Assembly (NCBI RefSeq): GCF_042186555.1
Contig: NC_133330.1
Span: forward strand, 171,651,266 to 171,715,265
DNA length: 64,000 bases
Origin: Aquarana catesbeiana
Taxonomy: Eukaryota; Chordata; Amphibia; Anura; Ranidae
Direction of reading: 5' to 3'
Positions 46,881 to 56,086 of this stretch are shown piece by piece (within the stretch, counting starts at the first letter, position 1; the number at the start of each line of letters is the position of its first letter). The position numbers and the translations under genes are program-made. The notes below the pieces were generated by a model, which was not told the DNA's origin, did no database searches, and was given only the letters and a program-made list of their open reading frames with translations.

Positions 46881-47040
46881 AGCTCAATATTAATTTCTTA
46901 TTATTGTTAAAATGTATTAATTATTATTATTAAGTCGTCTATACTGTAGCATTTACTTTAATGTTGCTGGCACTCTCACTTTCTTTGAAAACCTTTTTCG
47001 GCACACTATGCTCGAAAGGTTGCAAACCCCTGGCCTAGGC

Positions 47041-47107
47041 CATCTTTATGTAGAGCAACAATTCTTTTTTTCAGATCCTCAGAGAGTTCTTTGCCTTGAG
47101 GTGCCAT
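47041..47107 (-). pseudogene. Tc1 transposase, N-terminal start
   Basis: MAPQGKELSEDLKKRIVALH begins at 47107 and stops at the hAT insertion point. It continues at 42168 in the other half. Confidence 0.8.
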
Positions 47108-47471
47108 GTTGAACTTCCAGTCATCAGTATGAGAGAGTGAGAGCGATAATAACACCAAATTTAACACACTTGCTTCCCATTCACATCTGAGACCTTGTAA
47201 CGCTAACGAGTCACATGACACCAGGGTGGGAAAATGGCTAATTGGGACCAATTTGGACATTTTCACTTAGGGTTGTACTCACTTTTGTTGCCAGCGGCTT
47301 AGACATTAATGGCTGTGTGTTGAATTATTTTGAGGGGACAGCAAATTTACAAGCTGTAAACCCACTACTTTACATTGTAGCAAAGTGTAATTTCTTCAGT
47401 GTTGTCACATGAAAAGATATATAATAAAATATTAGCAAAAATATGAGGGGTGTACTCACTTTTGTGAGATA

Positions 47472-47474
<3 letters not shown>

Positions 47475-47523
<49 letters not shown>
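47475..47523. repeat. (TA)n microsatellite
   Basis: A pure TA tract begins exactly at the right Tc1 terminus. Confidence 0.95.
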
Positions 47524-47530
<7 letters not shown>

Positions 47531-47897
47531 CAAGAGCATTTTTATTTTTTCTATTCACTGGCGGGCATTGTGATTGAGGATGGATTTACATCGAGGGACA
47601 CAATTTTTTATTTTTTAATATACAGGACCTGTCAAAAACTGTTTCTTGTGGTTATTACTTTTTGACAATTTTTTGGTGAATGGGTAGGTGCCAGATACCC
47701 ATTCACATGGGGGGGGGGGGGCTGGGATCTGGGGGCCCCCTTGTCAAAGGGGTCTTCCAGATTCCAATAAGCCCTCTGCCTGCAGACCCCGACAACCACA
47801 GCCCAGGGTTGTCAGGAAGAGGCCCTTTTGAGGGCATGTGGCCTGATATGGTTTGGGGGGAGTGCTCCGATAAGGGTCTGGCATGGATGTTGGGGGG
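47524..47897. repeat. Dispersed repeat, left target flank of the Penelope insertion
   Basis: The end, TCTGGCATGGATGTTGGGGGG, continues on the far side of the Penelope array at about 56859 with CACCATGGATGTTGGGG. The repeat shares words such as GAGGGCATGTGGCCTG and TCTGCCTGCAGACCCC with the foldback family at 25770. Confidence 0.55.
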
Positions 47898-48007
47898 ATA
47901 AACGATCAAGGGGTTAATATGGAGGTAGCCGAGTACATATAACTAAAAATGGTGGGGGGAAGGGGGTGGGTTGGGGGTTCCTGAGAGGGGGAACTTGATG
48001 GTGGTAG

Positions 48008-48412
48008 TTAAAGTGGAGTTCCACCCATTTTTACAACTCTTCAGCATCCCTCACTAAACTGTGCACTGTAAACGAATTTTTAAATTTTTTTTCTCAGCAC
48101 TTACTGTATATCTGCTGTAGTCATTTTTCACTTCCTCCTCCCTGGCCGCGGCCCATCGCATCATTTCCTGTTTGCAATGCCTTCTGGGAAGGGGCGGCAA
48201 CTTCCTCTGACACTGCTGTTGCTATGGAAACCTGACCTGAAACCTATTACACTGCTTGTGCTGCACTGAGCATGTGCGAGATCTGCAAAGATGAGAATCA
48301 GGAAGAAATACAGTCTGGCTTCAGATGCCCAGACTTAAAATGGCCACGGCCTGCTGTAAGTTTATAAAATAACAAACTACTGTTATAAACTAACAAAACA
48401 GACCTTAGTTGG
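48008..48412. mobile_element. Partial duplicate of a TTAA MITE
   Basis: It begins TTAAAGTGGAGTTCCACCC and follows the complete copy at 48651-49156 almost base for base for about 400 bases. It stops abruptly at GACCTTAGTT (48410), where minisatellite sequence begins. Confidence 0.85.
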
Positions 48413-48645
48413 AGGAATTGGAGGAATTAGGGTGGGTCTGAGGTGTGAAGATGCAGAAATTGGGGTGATTTGAGATCTGATATTGCAGGAATTGGGGTGA
48501 TCTGAGGTGTGAAGATGCAGGAACTGGGGTGATCTGAGGTATCGAGGTGCAGAAATTGGGACTGATCTCAGATATGAAGGTGTAGGAATTGGGCTAGTCA
48601 GAGGTCTGATGGTGCCGGAATTGGGCTGATCTGAGGCTTGATGGT
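48413..48645. repeat. Transplanted piece of minisatellite array 2
   Basis: It matches 45829-46062 over about 233 bases with about three differences seen by eye. Its right edge shares TTGATGGTG with the Penelope sequence CTTGATGGTGGTAG, a microhomology at the junction. Confidence 0.85.
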
Positions 48646-48650
48646 GGTAG

Positions 48651-49156
48651 TTAAAGTGGAGTTCCACCCACTTTTACAACTCTTCAGCATCCCTCACTAA
48701 ACTGTGCACTGTAAACGAATTGGATATTTTTTAATTATTTTTTTTCTCAGCACTTACTGTATATCTGCTGTAGTCATTTTTCACTTCCTCCTCCCTGGCC
48801 GCGGCCCATCGCATCATTTCCTGTTTGCATTGCCTTCTGGGAAGGAGCGGCAACTTCCTCTGACACTGCCGTTGCTATGGAAACCTGACCTGAAACCTAT
48901 TACACTGCTTGTGCTGCACTGAGCATGTGCGAGATCTGCAAAGATGAGATCCAGGAAGAAATACAGTCTGGCTTCAGATGCCCAGACTTAAGATGGCCAC
49001 GGCCTGCTGTAAGTTTATAAAATAACAAACTACTGCTATAAACTAACAAAACAGACCTTAGTTTACAGACTAACTTTACTAGAATACATTAAGCTTGTGT
49101 ATTATAGGGGTATTTTTATTTTAAAAAGTATCATTTCGGCCGGAACACCACTTTAA
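48651..49156. mobile_element. Complete TTAA MITE inserted in the Penelope 3' region
   Basis: TTAA lies at 48651-48654 and 49153-49156. The ends are AAGTGGAGTTCCACCC and, reverse complemented, AGTGGTGTTCCGGCC. The empty target is preserved in the second Penelope unit at 54411-54430 (GGTGGTAGTTAATGTTTC). Confidence 0.9.
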
Positions 49157-49591
49157 TGTTTCACAACAAGTTCAGGTATTAGTCCATGTAAGGATAAAAT
49201 GATGCTGAATAAATGGAAGGCAGCCAGTCTATAAAAGCTAGAAGAAGCTCTGGAACAATAAAAAAGAAAGAAGGACGGCGCCCTCTAAGTGCAGCATGTA
49301 TGTTAAAAATATTTATTACAATAGATAAAAACACTCACATTTGAGTTGCTAAAAACCAGCATGTAAAGTAGTTTCATCCGCGTGCTCTCGGGGGATGTGG
49401 GTGTCACGGGCCAGTGGGGGGGTTCCTGGGATGTGAGTCCTGTGACCTGGGTCCTGGTAGCTGTTCCGGTGGTGCCGAGGGTCCTCAGAGCCTCCAGGCG
49501 GCCAGGATGTCGGTCATGGATCCTCCGTGGAGCGCCGTGCTGACCTGCGTCTTCACTTCCGGGAGCGGGATGAGGCAGGAGGTGCTTCGCG

Positions 49592-49618
49592 TTCGGAGCA
49601 TGCGTGCTCCTTCATCAG
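49592..49618 (-). ncRNA. Hammerhead-ribozyme-like fold, Penelope long unit
   Basis: The minus strand reads CTGATGA (49618-49612), one A, then a 6-base-pair stem II (GGAGCA/TGCTCC) with a 4-base loop, then GAA (49594-49592). These are the conserved core boxes in correct order. The extra A before stem II and the lack of a clear stem III and cleavage triplet suggest a decayed copy. Hammerhead motifs in Penelope pseudo-LTRs are established for the superfamily. Confidence 0.5.
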
Positions 49619-49926
49619 GCTAGCTGGTGGCCATATTCAGTGTGGGAATTTATACCATAGGCAATGGGAGGGGTGGAGAGGTAATTGAGAGGAGGGCGGG
49701 ACTATGTATAATGATTGGGCGCATAGGTAACCATGGAGATGGGGTGTACACAATGTGGAAGGGGAGTGAAGGGAGACGGGGAGGGGGCGGGGAGTGAGGA
49801 GGGGGGGAAAGGAGATACGCAAATGAGCATGTTGTGGTAAGAACATATATGTGTGTATATGGATCGTGGGGTAAGGAGAAGGCGGTCTATATGAAGAGGA
49901 ATGTTGTATTGATCACAGTGGACGGG

Positions 49927-49930
<4 letters not shown>

Positions 49931-49971
<41 letters not shown>

Positions 49972-50019
49972 TATATACACACATATCTATATATATACAT
50001 ATATATATACACACATATC

Positions 50020-50067
<48 letters not shown>

Positions 50068-50075
50068 TATATACA
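49931..50075. repeat. TA/CA microsatellite in the Penelope 3' region
   Basis: TA tracts are interspersed with ACACACATATC. The same tract with different lengths is at 55204-55365. Confidence 0.9.
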
Positions 50076-50344
50076 CGTAAACATATATGGGAAGGGAATA
50101 CAAAAATGCAGAAAATGGTATATAATTAAATAGGTATATAATTATAGGGAGAGATTGGTGGTATATATGAGAAGAAATGACGCAATGATGGAAAAGGAAT
50201 AAAACATGTACAATGTATATACGTGTGGGGTAGTGACTAGATGATGGATAAAACAATAAATGAGACAACAGGTAGGACAATGGATGAAACAATACGTGGT
50301 GAATTGAGATGAGATGCTGTGATGAGGCAGGGATATGGTTGGGG

Positions 50345-52739
50345 TCACAGCAAAATGTTAATTTCAATGCCTTCATTGAGGCCTCCTGGCGATAAAGTGT
50401 CCAGTGTGTATATCCAGTAGTTTTCTCTTTCACACAACCTTTTGTAGCATTCAGCGGTAGGGAGGGTTTGTGGAATAGACTCAATAACCCACACGCGTAG
50501 CCCTGAAGATGTTTGTCCATGATGTTCTTTAAAATGTCTTGGTACACTATGCTTGTCAATGCCCTTCTCTACAAGGTTACGATGCTCACCAAACCTTTTG
50601 CGGAGCGGGCGTATAGTGCGGCCTACGTATAGTAGGCCACAGGGGCATGTGAGGCAATAGACCACATAATTTGAACCACAATTGAAGAAGTCGGGGATGA
50701 CATATAGTTTACCCTTATGATGGAAGTCTTTTTGCCTATGTGTAACATGGGCGCATGTGAGGCAGAGGGCTTCCTACATTGATACATGCCTTTGATGTTA
50801 AAGAAGGTTAACGGGGCACTGGCGGTGGGGCGTGCTGTTTTCACTTTGCTTGGTGCTATTTGGGCCTTTATATTCTTAGCCCGTCTGTAGGTGACCAGTG
50901 GTTTATCACTTATGGTGGGTTTTAGATGCGGATCCTCACGCAGAATGGACCAGTGTTTGGTGAAGATCTTTTCCATTTGCTTAAATCTGTTGTGGTATTG
51001 TGTCACAAATCTGACGGGTTGGGTAGTGTCGTCTGTACTGGTTTGTCTCTTGTCCTTTGCGTTTTCACTGAGATAGTATTGGAAGGCATCTTCTATGATG
51101 TGGTCTGGGTAACCCTTGTCTTTGAATTTGGCTTTCAGTAGTAGGCCGTGTGTTTCATAGTCCTGTAGGCGCGTGCAATTATGTTTTAGGAGGCAGAACT
51201 GGCTTTTTGGGATGTTTTTAACCCATCATGGGTGATGGCAACTGTTAAAGTGTAGGTAAGAATTCCCTGAGGTGGATTTTGTATAATTCTGGGCGCAGAT
51301 GGTGTTTTCATAGTGGAAGAGTTCCAGATCCAAAAAGACCAGTTTGTTATTGTCTGTGACTGATGTAAATGATAGACCCATGGAGTTGTTGTTGCAGTGT
51401 TGGACGAAGGGTAGGATGGTGGTTTCTGGACCATCCCAGATAATGACCACGTCATCTATGTAGCGCCTGTAATAGACTATGTGGGGCGCATATGGGTTAT
51501 TGTTGTGTATATATTGTAGCTCCCAGTAACCCATGGTAAGGTTCGCGTAGCTGGGTACAAAATTGGCCCCCATGGCAGTTCCTTGTGTTTGAATGTAGAA
51601 GTCTCCATGGGATTCGAAATAATTGTGGGTTAGGCAGAATTCTAATATTTCCAGTAAGAATTGGTTCTGACGTGGGTTGAGTGATGGATCATTGTTGAGG
51701 TAGTGTCATACAGCTTGTAAACCAATGTTATGGGGAATGGACGTGTATAGTGAGACCACATCTAGCGAGAGCCAGCGGTATGTGGGTTCCCAGGAGTAGT
51801 ATCGTAGAATGTTCAGAAGGTGGATGCTGTCTTTAATGTAGGAAGGTAGGTTCTGTACTATACCTTGTAGAAAATGATCAATGTAGATAGAGAAGTAGCT
51901 GTTTACGCTTTCCATGGCCGCCACTATTGGTCTACCAGGAGGGTGTGTGGGGTCTTTGTGCACCTTCGGAAGGTGGTAAAAGTAGGGCCTTTTGTAAAAG
52001 TCGTGTTTAAGAAATGAGGCTTCGGATGCAGTAACTATACCATCTGCTTGTGCTCGATCTATTAGGTTGTGAGCTTCAATAGAGAATTTGGGTAAGGGAT
52101 CTCCGTAAAGTTTTTTGTATGTGGATGTGTCAGATAGGAGTCTAGTTGTTTCCAGCATGTAGTCTGCACGGTTCTGGACTACGATACCACCTCCTTTATC
52201 TGCGGGCTTAATAACCAGTTGCCTGTTGTTGGTGAGTGATTTAAGAGCCCTGCATTCTGCTGGGGTTAAGTTAGATGGTGGATTGGAACGTGAGTTGTAC
52301 ATTTGACACATTCGTAGAATATCAGCATATACAACCTGATAGAAGGTCTGGACGTAAGGTCCTTTGGCAAATGTGGGATAAAAGATAGATTTCGATTTGA
52401 AATTAGTGTGTAAGATGGGTGGAGAGGTAGGTGGATGTTGAGTTAGATGTAAATGTAGAGATCTTCCAACTGGTCTAGGGCTATGAGTTCTGCGGGTCCT
52501 AGGGTGGAGGAGTCTTCTGTAGTAGTACTGCATCCAGCGTGGTCATTAGTAGTATATGGAGTAGTGTTTGGGGTAATGTTTGGGGTACCATTACCTTTCT
52601 TAGTGTCCTGAATGTTGAAATATCGTTTTATGGTGATATTTCTAATGAACCTATTGAGATCCAAGAAGAGAGTGAAAGGTTTGGGAGATGCTGTGGGGGC
52701 GAAGGTTAGCCCGCGTGCTTGTAGAGATTTTTCAGGCAT
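50345..52739 (-). pseudogene. Penelope-like polyprotein: reverse transcriptase plus GIY-YIG endonuclease
   Basis: From 52739 the frame reads LTFAPTASPKPFTLFLDL (N-terminal block). After a shift near 52443-52533 come VIKPADKGGG, YHLPKVHKDPTHPPGRPIVA and SLDVVSLYTSIP (first catalytic Asp). A TGA stop at 51706 follows, then YRRYIDDVVIIW (YIDD catalytic motif), a second TGA at 51226, and a linker with a CxxxC..H-type cluster. A one-base deletion near 50770 shifts into the endonuclease, VYCLTCPCGLLYVGRT with R and E downstream (ERENYWIYTLDTLSPGGLNE), ending at 50345. RT and endonuclease together perform target-primed insertion. Both stops look like CGA to TGA changes, so the copy is old but only lightly damaged. 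Confidence 0.9.
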
Positions 52740-52752
52740 GGATAAGGTGTGA

Positions 52753-54141
52753 TCAGAGAGGTTGAAGATTTTTACAGTCTGCGCAATTTCTCCCTCCTTT
52801 TTGTGTCTGTGTCTCCCCCCTCTCCTGCCTCGTGAGCTTTCTTTTTGGGCAGGGTTGGGGGGTGATCACTAAAAAAGAGGGGGTAGGGGTGGGAGATATA
52901 TGTTTATTGGTCGGACTGTAAATGGGGGGTGATGAGATGGCGTGGATACTGGGGTGGTCCATGGTGGGCCCAGATGCATGAGTGATCTTGGGCTGTGCGG
53001 TGTGTAGATTCCCAATACCAAAATCCAGAGTGGATGACTGGGGGTCCTCATAAGTACTGTAATCTGATATGGCACTGCCGGTCTGTGTTTCTTTGAGGGT
53101 AACCGGTATGGAAGGGATTGAGGTAAGGATGCCAGTGTGGGGTTTCTTCTTTATACTCTTGGAAGTTTTGGGTGTACTGGAGGAAGAAACTGGCAGGGGG
53201 GGTGGTGGACGATGATGGTCCTCTTTTGGTGTGGGTGTGGGCTGTGGCCATCTGGAAGGTGCCGGTGGCCTATGTGGTTTATAAGGCTTGGTGGAGGGGC
53301 CTTGACAGGATAAGAGGGCCGTGGTGGGCCTTGGTACACATTCCATCAGGGGGACTGGGGTGTGGTTCTCTTGCCCTGATGGGGTGTGGAGATTGGGGTG
53401 GTTGTTAACTTTGGGGGGGTGTGTATTGCGTCTGGGTTTTTTCCAACAGTGGATCCTGTTGGAGTTGTAATCGTCAAAGTCTCTGCATATCTTCTGTAAT
53501 TTACATTTGATGAGGCAATCCTCTTGGTACTTAGTGTTAAGTTTCAGTTTTTTGTACCATGAGGTGGGTAAGGGTGTAATGTACGATCTTAGTTCATCTA
53601 TAAGATTGGTTAATTTGGATAATGAGTTGAATAGGGTATCCCTTTGCTTGATGATGATTTCCATCCATTTTTGAGTGCAGAATTCGGATATGGTGGACCA
53701 TTCAGCGGCTAAATCTGCGCCCAGAAATGAGCAAGTCTTTTGGTTTCTGAGACCTCTGGGAGAAATTTTGAAGTTCAAATACAGTTCCAAGAAGAACTTA
53801 TCCCACCATTGTTGGTTAATGTTATTGATGGTGTCCTCTATTTTGCGAAACTTCGCACATATGTGTCTGTATTCCAGACGGGGGATATTTGCTGATGGGA
53901 GGTTTCTGAGACCTCTGGGAGAAATTTTGAAGTTCAAATACAGTTCCAAGAAGAACTTATCCCACCATTGTTGGTTAATGTTATTGATGGTGTCCTCTAT
54001 TTTGCGAAACTTCGCACATATGTGTCTGTATTCCAGACGGGGGATATTTGCTGATGGGAGGAAGTATCCATCTGGGAAGTGTGCGTATAAGTCATCAAAT
54101 ATGGTGTACTTGACTGATTCTATTTTTTGTATAATTTCCAT
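52753..54141 (-). CDS. Penelope-like element upstream ORF, 462 residues
   Basis: The frame is open for 462 codons from MEIIQKIESVKYTIFDDLYA. Residues 1-230 are helical and charged. Residues 29-81 and 82-134 are the same 53-residue block, encoded by an in-frame 159-base tandem duplication. Residues 240-440 are rich in Pro, Thr and Ser (low complexity), followed by a basic segment KRKLTRQERGETQTQ near the end. It then overlaps the start of the RT frame by a frame change near 52800. I do not recognise a domain. It may be an N-terminal extension of the polyprotein or a separate ORF1 with an RNA-binding role. Confidence 0.6.
   Translation of the reverse strand: MEIIQKIESVKYTIFDDLYAHFPDGYFLPSANIPRLEYRHICAKFRKIEDTINNINQQWWDKFFLELYLNFKISPRGLRNLPSANIPRLEYRHICAKFRKIEDTINNINQQWWDKFFLELYLNFKISPRGLRNQKTCSFLGADLAAEWSTISEFCTQKWMEIIIKQRDTLFNSLSKLTNLIDELRSYITPLPTSWYKKLKLNTKYQEDCLIKCKLQKICRDFDDYNSNRIHCWKKPRRNTHPPKVNNHPNLHTPSGQENHTPVPLMECVPRPTTALLSCQGPSTKPYKPHRPPAPSRWPQPTPTPKEDHHRPPPPLPVSSSSTPKTSKSIKKKPHTGILTSIPSIPVTLKETQTGSAISDYSTYEDPQSSTLDFGIGNLHTAQPKITHASGPTMDHPSIHAISSPPIYSPTNKHISPTPTPSFLVITPQPCPKRKLTRQERGETQTQKGGRNCADCKNLQPL
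53742..54060. repeat. In-frame 159-base tandem duplication
   Basis: The block 53742-53900 is repeated at 53901-54059 with no difference seen. It begins GGTTTCTGAGACCTCTGG and ends ATATTTGCTGATGGGA. Confidence 0.9.
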
Positions 54142-54856
54142 GGTTACTATACAGCATAGGCTGAAGTATTAGGTATGTAAACTGGGGGGGGAGGGGAGTA
54201 AATCACATGAACATAATGGGGCTGAAGATGAATGTACAATAATAATAATTGGCATAGATCCAGAGGCTGCGCATATATGTGAACTTCTTAAAAGGAAATA
54301 AACGATCAAGGGGTTAATATGGCGCACAATGGAGGTAGCCGAGTACATATAACTAAAAATGGTGGGGGGAAGGGGGTGGGTTGGGGGTTCCTGAGAGGGG
54401 GAACTTGATGGTGGTAGTTAATGTTTCACAACAAGTTCAGGTATTAGTCCATGTAAGGACAAAATGATGCTGAATAAATGGAAAGCAGCCAGTCTATAAA
54501 AGCTAGAAGAAGCTCTGGAACAATAAAAAAGAAAGAAGGACGGCGCCCTCTAAATGCAGCATGTATGTTAAAAATATTTATTACAATAGATAAAAACACT
54601 CACATTTGAGTTGCTAAAAACCAGCATGTAAAGTAGTTTCATCCGCGTGCTCTCGGGGGATGTGGGTGTCACGGGCCAGTGGGGGGGTTCCTGGGATGTG
54701 AGTCCTGTGACCTGGGTCCTGGTAGCTGTTCCGGTGGTGCCGAGGGTCCTCAGAGCCTCCAGGCGGCCAGGATGTCGGTCATGGATCCTCCGTGGAGCGC
54801 CGTGCTGACCTGCGTCTTCACTTCCGGGAGCGGGATGAGGCAGGAGGTGCTTCGCG

Positions 54857-54883
54857 TTCGGAGCATGCGTGCTCCTTCATCAG
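54857..54883 (-). ncRNA. Hammerhead-ribozyme-like fold, pseudo-LTR copy
   Basis: It is identical in core and stem to the motif at 49592-49618: CTGATGA (54883-54877), stem II GGAGCA/TGCTCC, GAA (54859-54857). Two copies in direct orientation, one per unit, match the arrangement expected of Penelope elements. Confidence 0.5.
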
Positions 54884-55199
54884 GCTAGCTGGTGGCCATA
54901 TTCAGTGTGGGAATTTATACCATAGGCAATGGGAGGGGTGGAGAGGTAATTGAGAGGAGGGCGGGACTATGTATAATGATTGGGCGCATAGGTAACCATG
55001 GAGATGGGGTGTACACAATGTGGAAGGGGAGTGAAGGGAGACGGGGAGTGGGCGGGGTGGGGAGTGAGGAGGGGGGAAAAAAAGGAGATATGCAAATGAG
55101 CATGTTGTGGTAAGAACATATATGTGTGTATATGGATCGTGGGGTAAGGAGAAGGCGGTCTATATGAAGAGGAATGTTGTATTGATCACAGTGGACGGG

Positions 55200-55203
<4 letters not shown>

Positions 55204-55249
<46 letters not shown>

Positions 55250-55270
55250 ACATATATATACACACATATC

Positions 55271-55346
<76 letters not shown>

Positions 55347-55365
55347 TATATACATATATATATAC
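55204..55365. repeat. TA/CA microsatellite in the pseudo-LTR
   Basis: It is the counterpart of 49931-50075, with different tract lengths. Confidence 0.9.
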
Positions 55366-55516
55366 ACGTAAACATATATGGGAAGGGAATACAAAAATGC
55401 AGAAAATGGTATATAATTAAATAGGTATATAATTATAGGGAGAGATTGGTGGTATATATGAGAAGAAATGACGCACTGATGGAAAAGGAATAAAACATGT
55501 ACAATGTATATACGTG

Positions 55517-55968
55517 TGTAAACACAAAGAACCGTTTATAAAGTATCCCTTCACATACACATATATACACATTTAAATGACGTGTAAGATTGGGACAAAA
55601 GGAGGGGGGGAGTGTGTTTCCAGACGGGTATTTGGGAATGAGAGGAATGTTATGGGAAATACTGGGAAATAAATCAAAGTAAAAATAATAAAAAAAAGGT
55701 AAATATAAATATATATAAATATATATAAATAAAAATAATAAAAACACAAGTACAAATAAATAAATATAAAAATAAAGAAATTAAAAATAACAATTTTTTA
55801 AATAAAAATAAATATAAATATAAAAATAAAAATAGGAATAAAAATAAAAATGGTATGTGTTATACACTAGGGCTATGTGGATAGGGGTAATGGGTGGGAG
55901 ACAGGTATACACTCACACTAGTGTACGGGTATACCCATACACGTGTTCCACGTAGACTGTAAGTTAAT
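55517..55968. other. AT-rich segment present only in the pseudo-LTR
   Basis: It is flanked by TATACGTGTG and GGGGTAGTGACTAG, which are directly joined in the long unit near 50225-50240. It contains A-rich tracts such as AATAAAAATAAATATAAATA. Short GTG/GGGG microhomology at the junction suggests a deletion in the long unit. Confidence 0.8.
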
Positions 55969-56086
55969 GGGGTAGTGACTAGATGATGGATAAAACAATA
56001 AATGAGACAACAGGTAGGACAATGGATGAAACAATACATGGTGAATTGAGATGAGATGATGTGATGAGGCAGGGATATGGTTGGGG

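Larger units (their letters stand above)
42161..47040. mobile_element. Non-autonomous hAT-like element with two long minisatellites
   Basis: The element spans 42169-47032 (4864 bases). It starts CAGGGGTCGGCAACCCC and ends with a sequence whose complement starts CAGGGGTTTGCAACC. It is flanked by exact GCCTAGGC (42161-42168 and 47033-47040), and the uninterrupted site is visible in the Tc1 copy near 18812. No hAT transposase, BED finger or dimerisation motif is seen in any frame. About 3.6 kb consists of two tandem arrays (43250-45535 and 45555-46880), and 42735-43245 is TG-rich low complexity. Confidence 0.85.
40965..47476 (-). mobile_element. Tc1-like element split by a 4.9 kb hAT-like insertion
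   Basis: The left end (TATCTCACAAAGTGAGTAC) and right end (complement at 47440-47474, TA at 47475-47476) belong to the family of 14306-19252 and 34427-35965. The two halves together are about 1.64 kb. The hAT-like element lies between 42169 and 47032 with an exact 8-base duplication inside the transposase gene. Confidence 0.85.

Noticed and set aside
45820..46887. 355-codon minus-strand open frame with 11-residue repeats
   Set aside because: It exactly mirrors the 33-base minisatellite unit inside a hAT-like element. Unit identity at DNA level explains it without selection on protein.
49414..49623. 69-codon open frame repeated exactly at 54679-54888
   Set aside because: The duplication reflects the two Penelope units. 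The frame overlaps the hammerhead-like motif on the other strand and has no domain.
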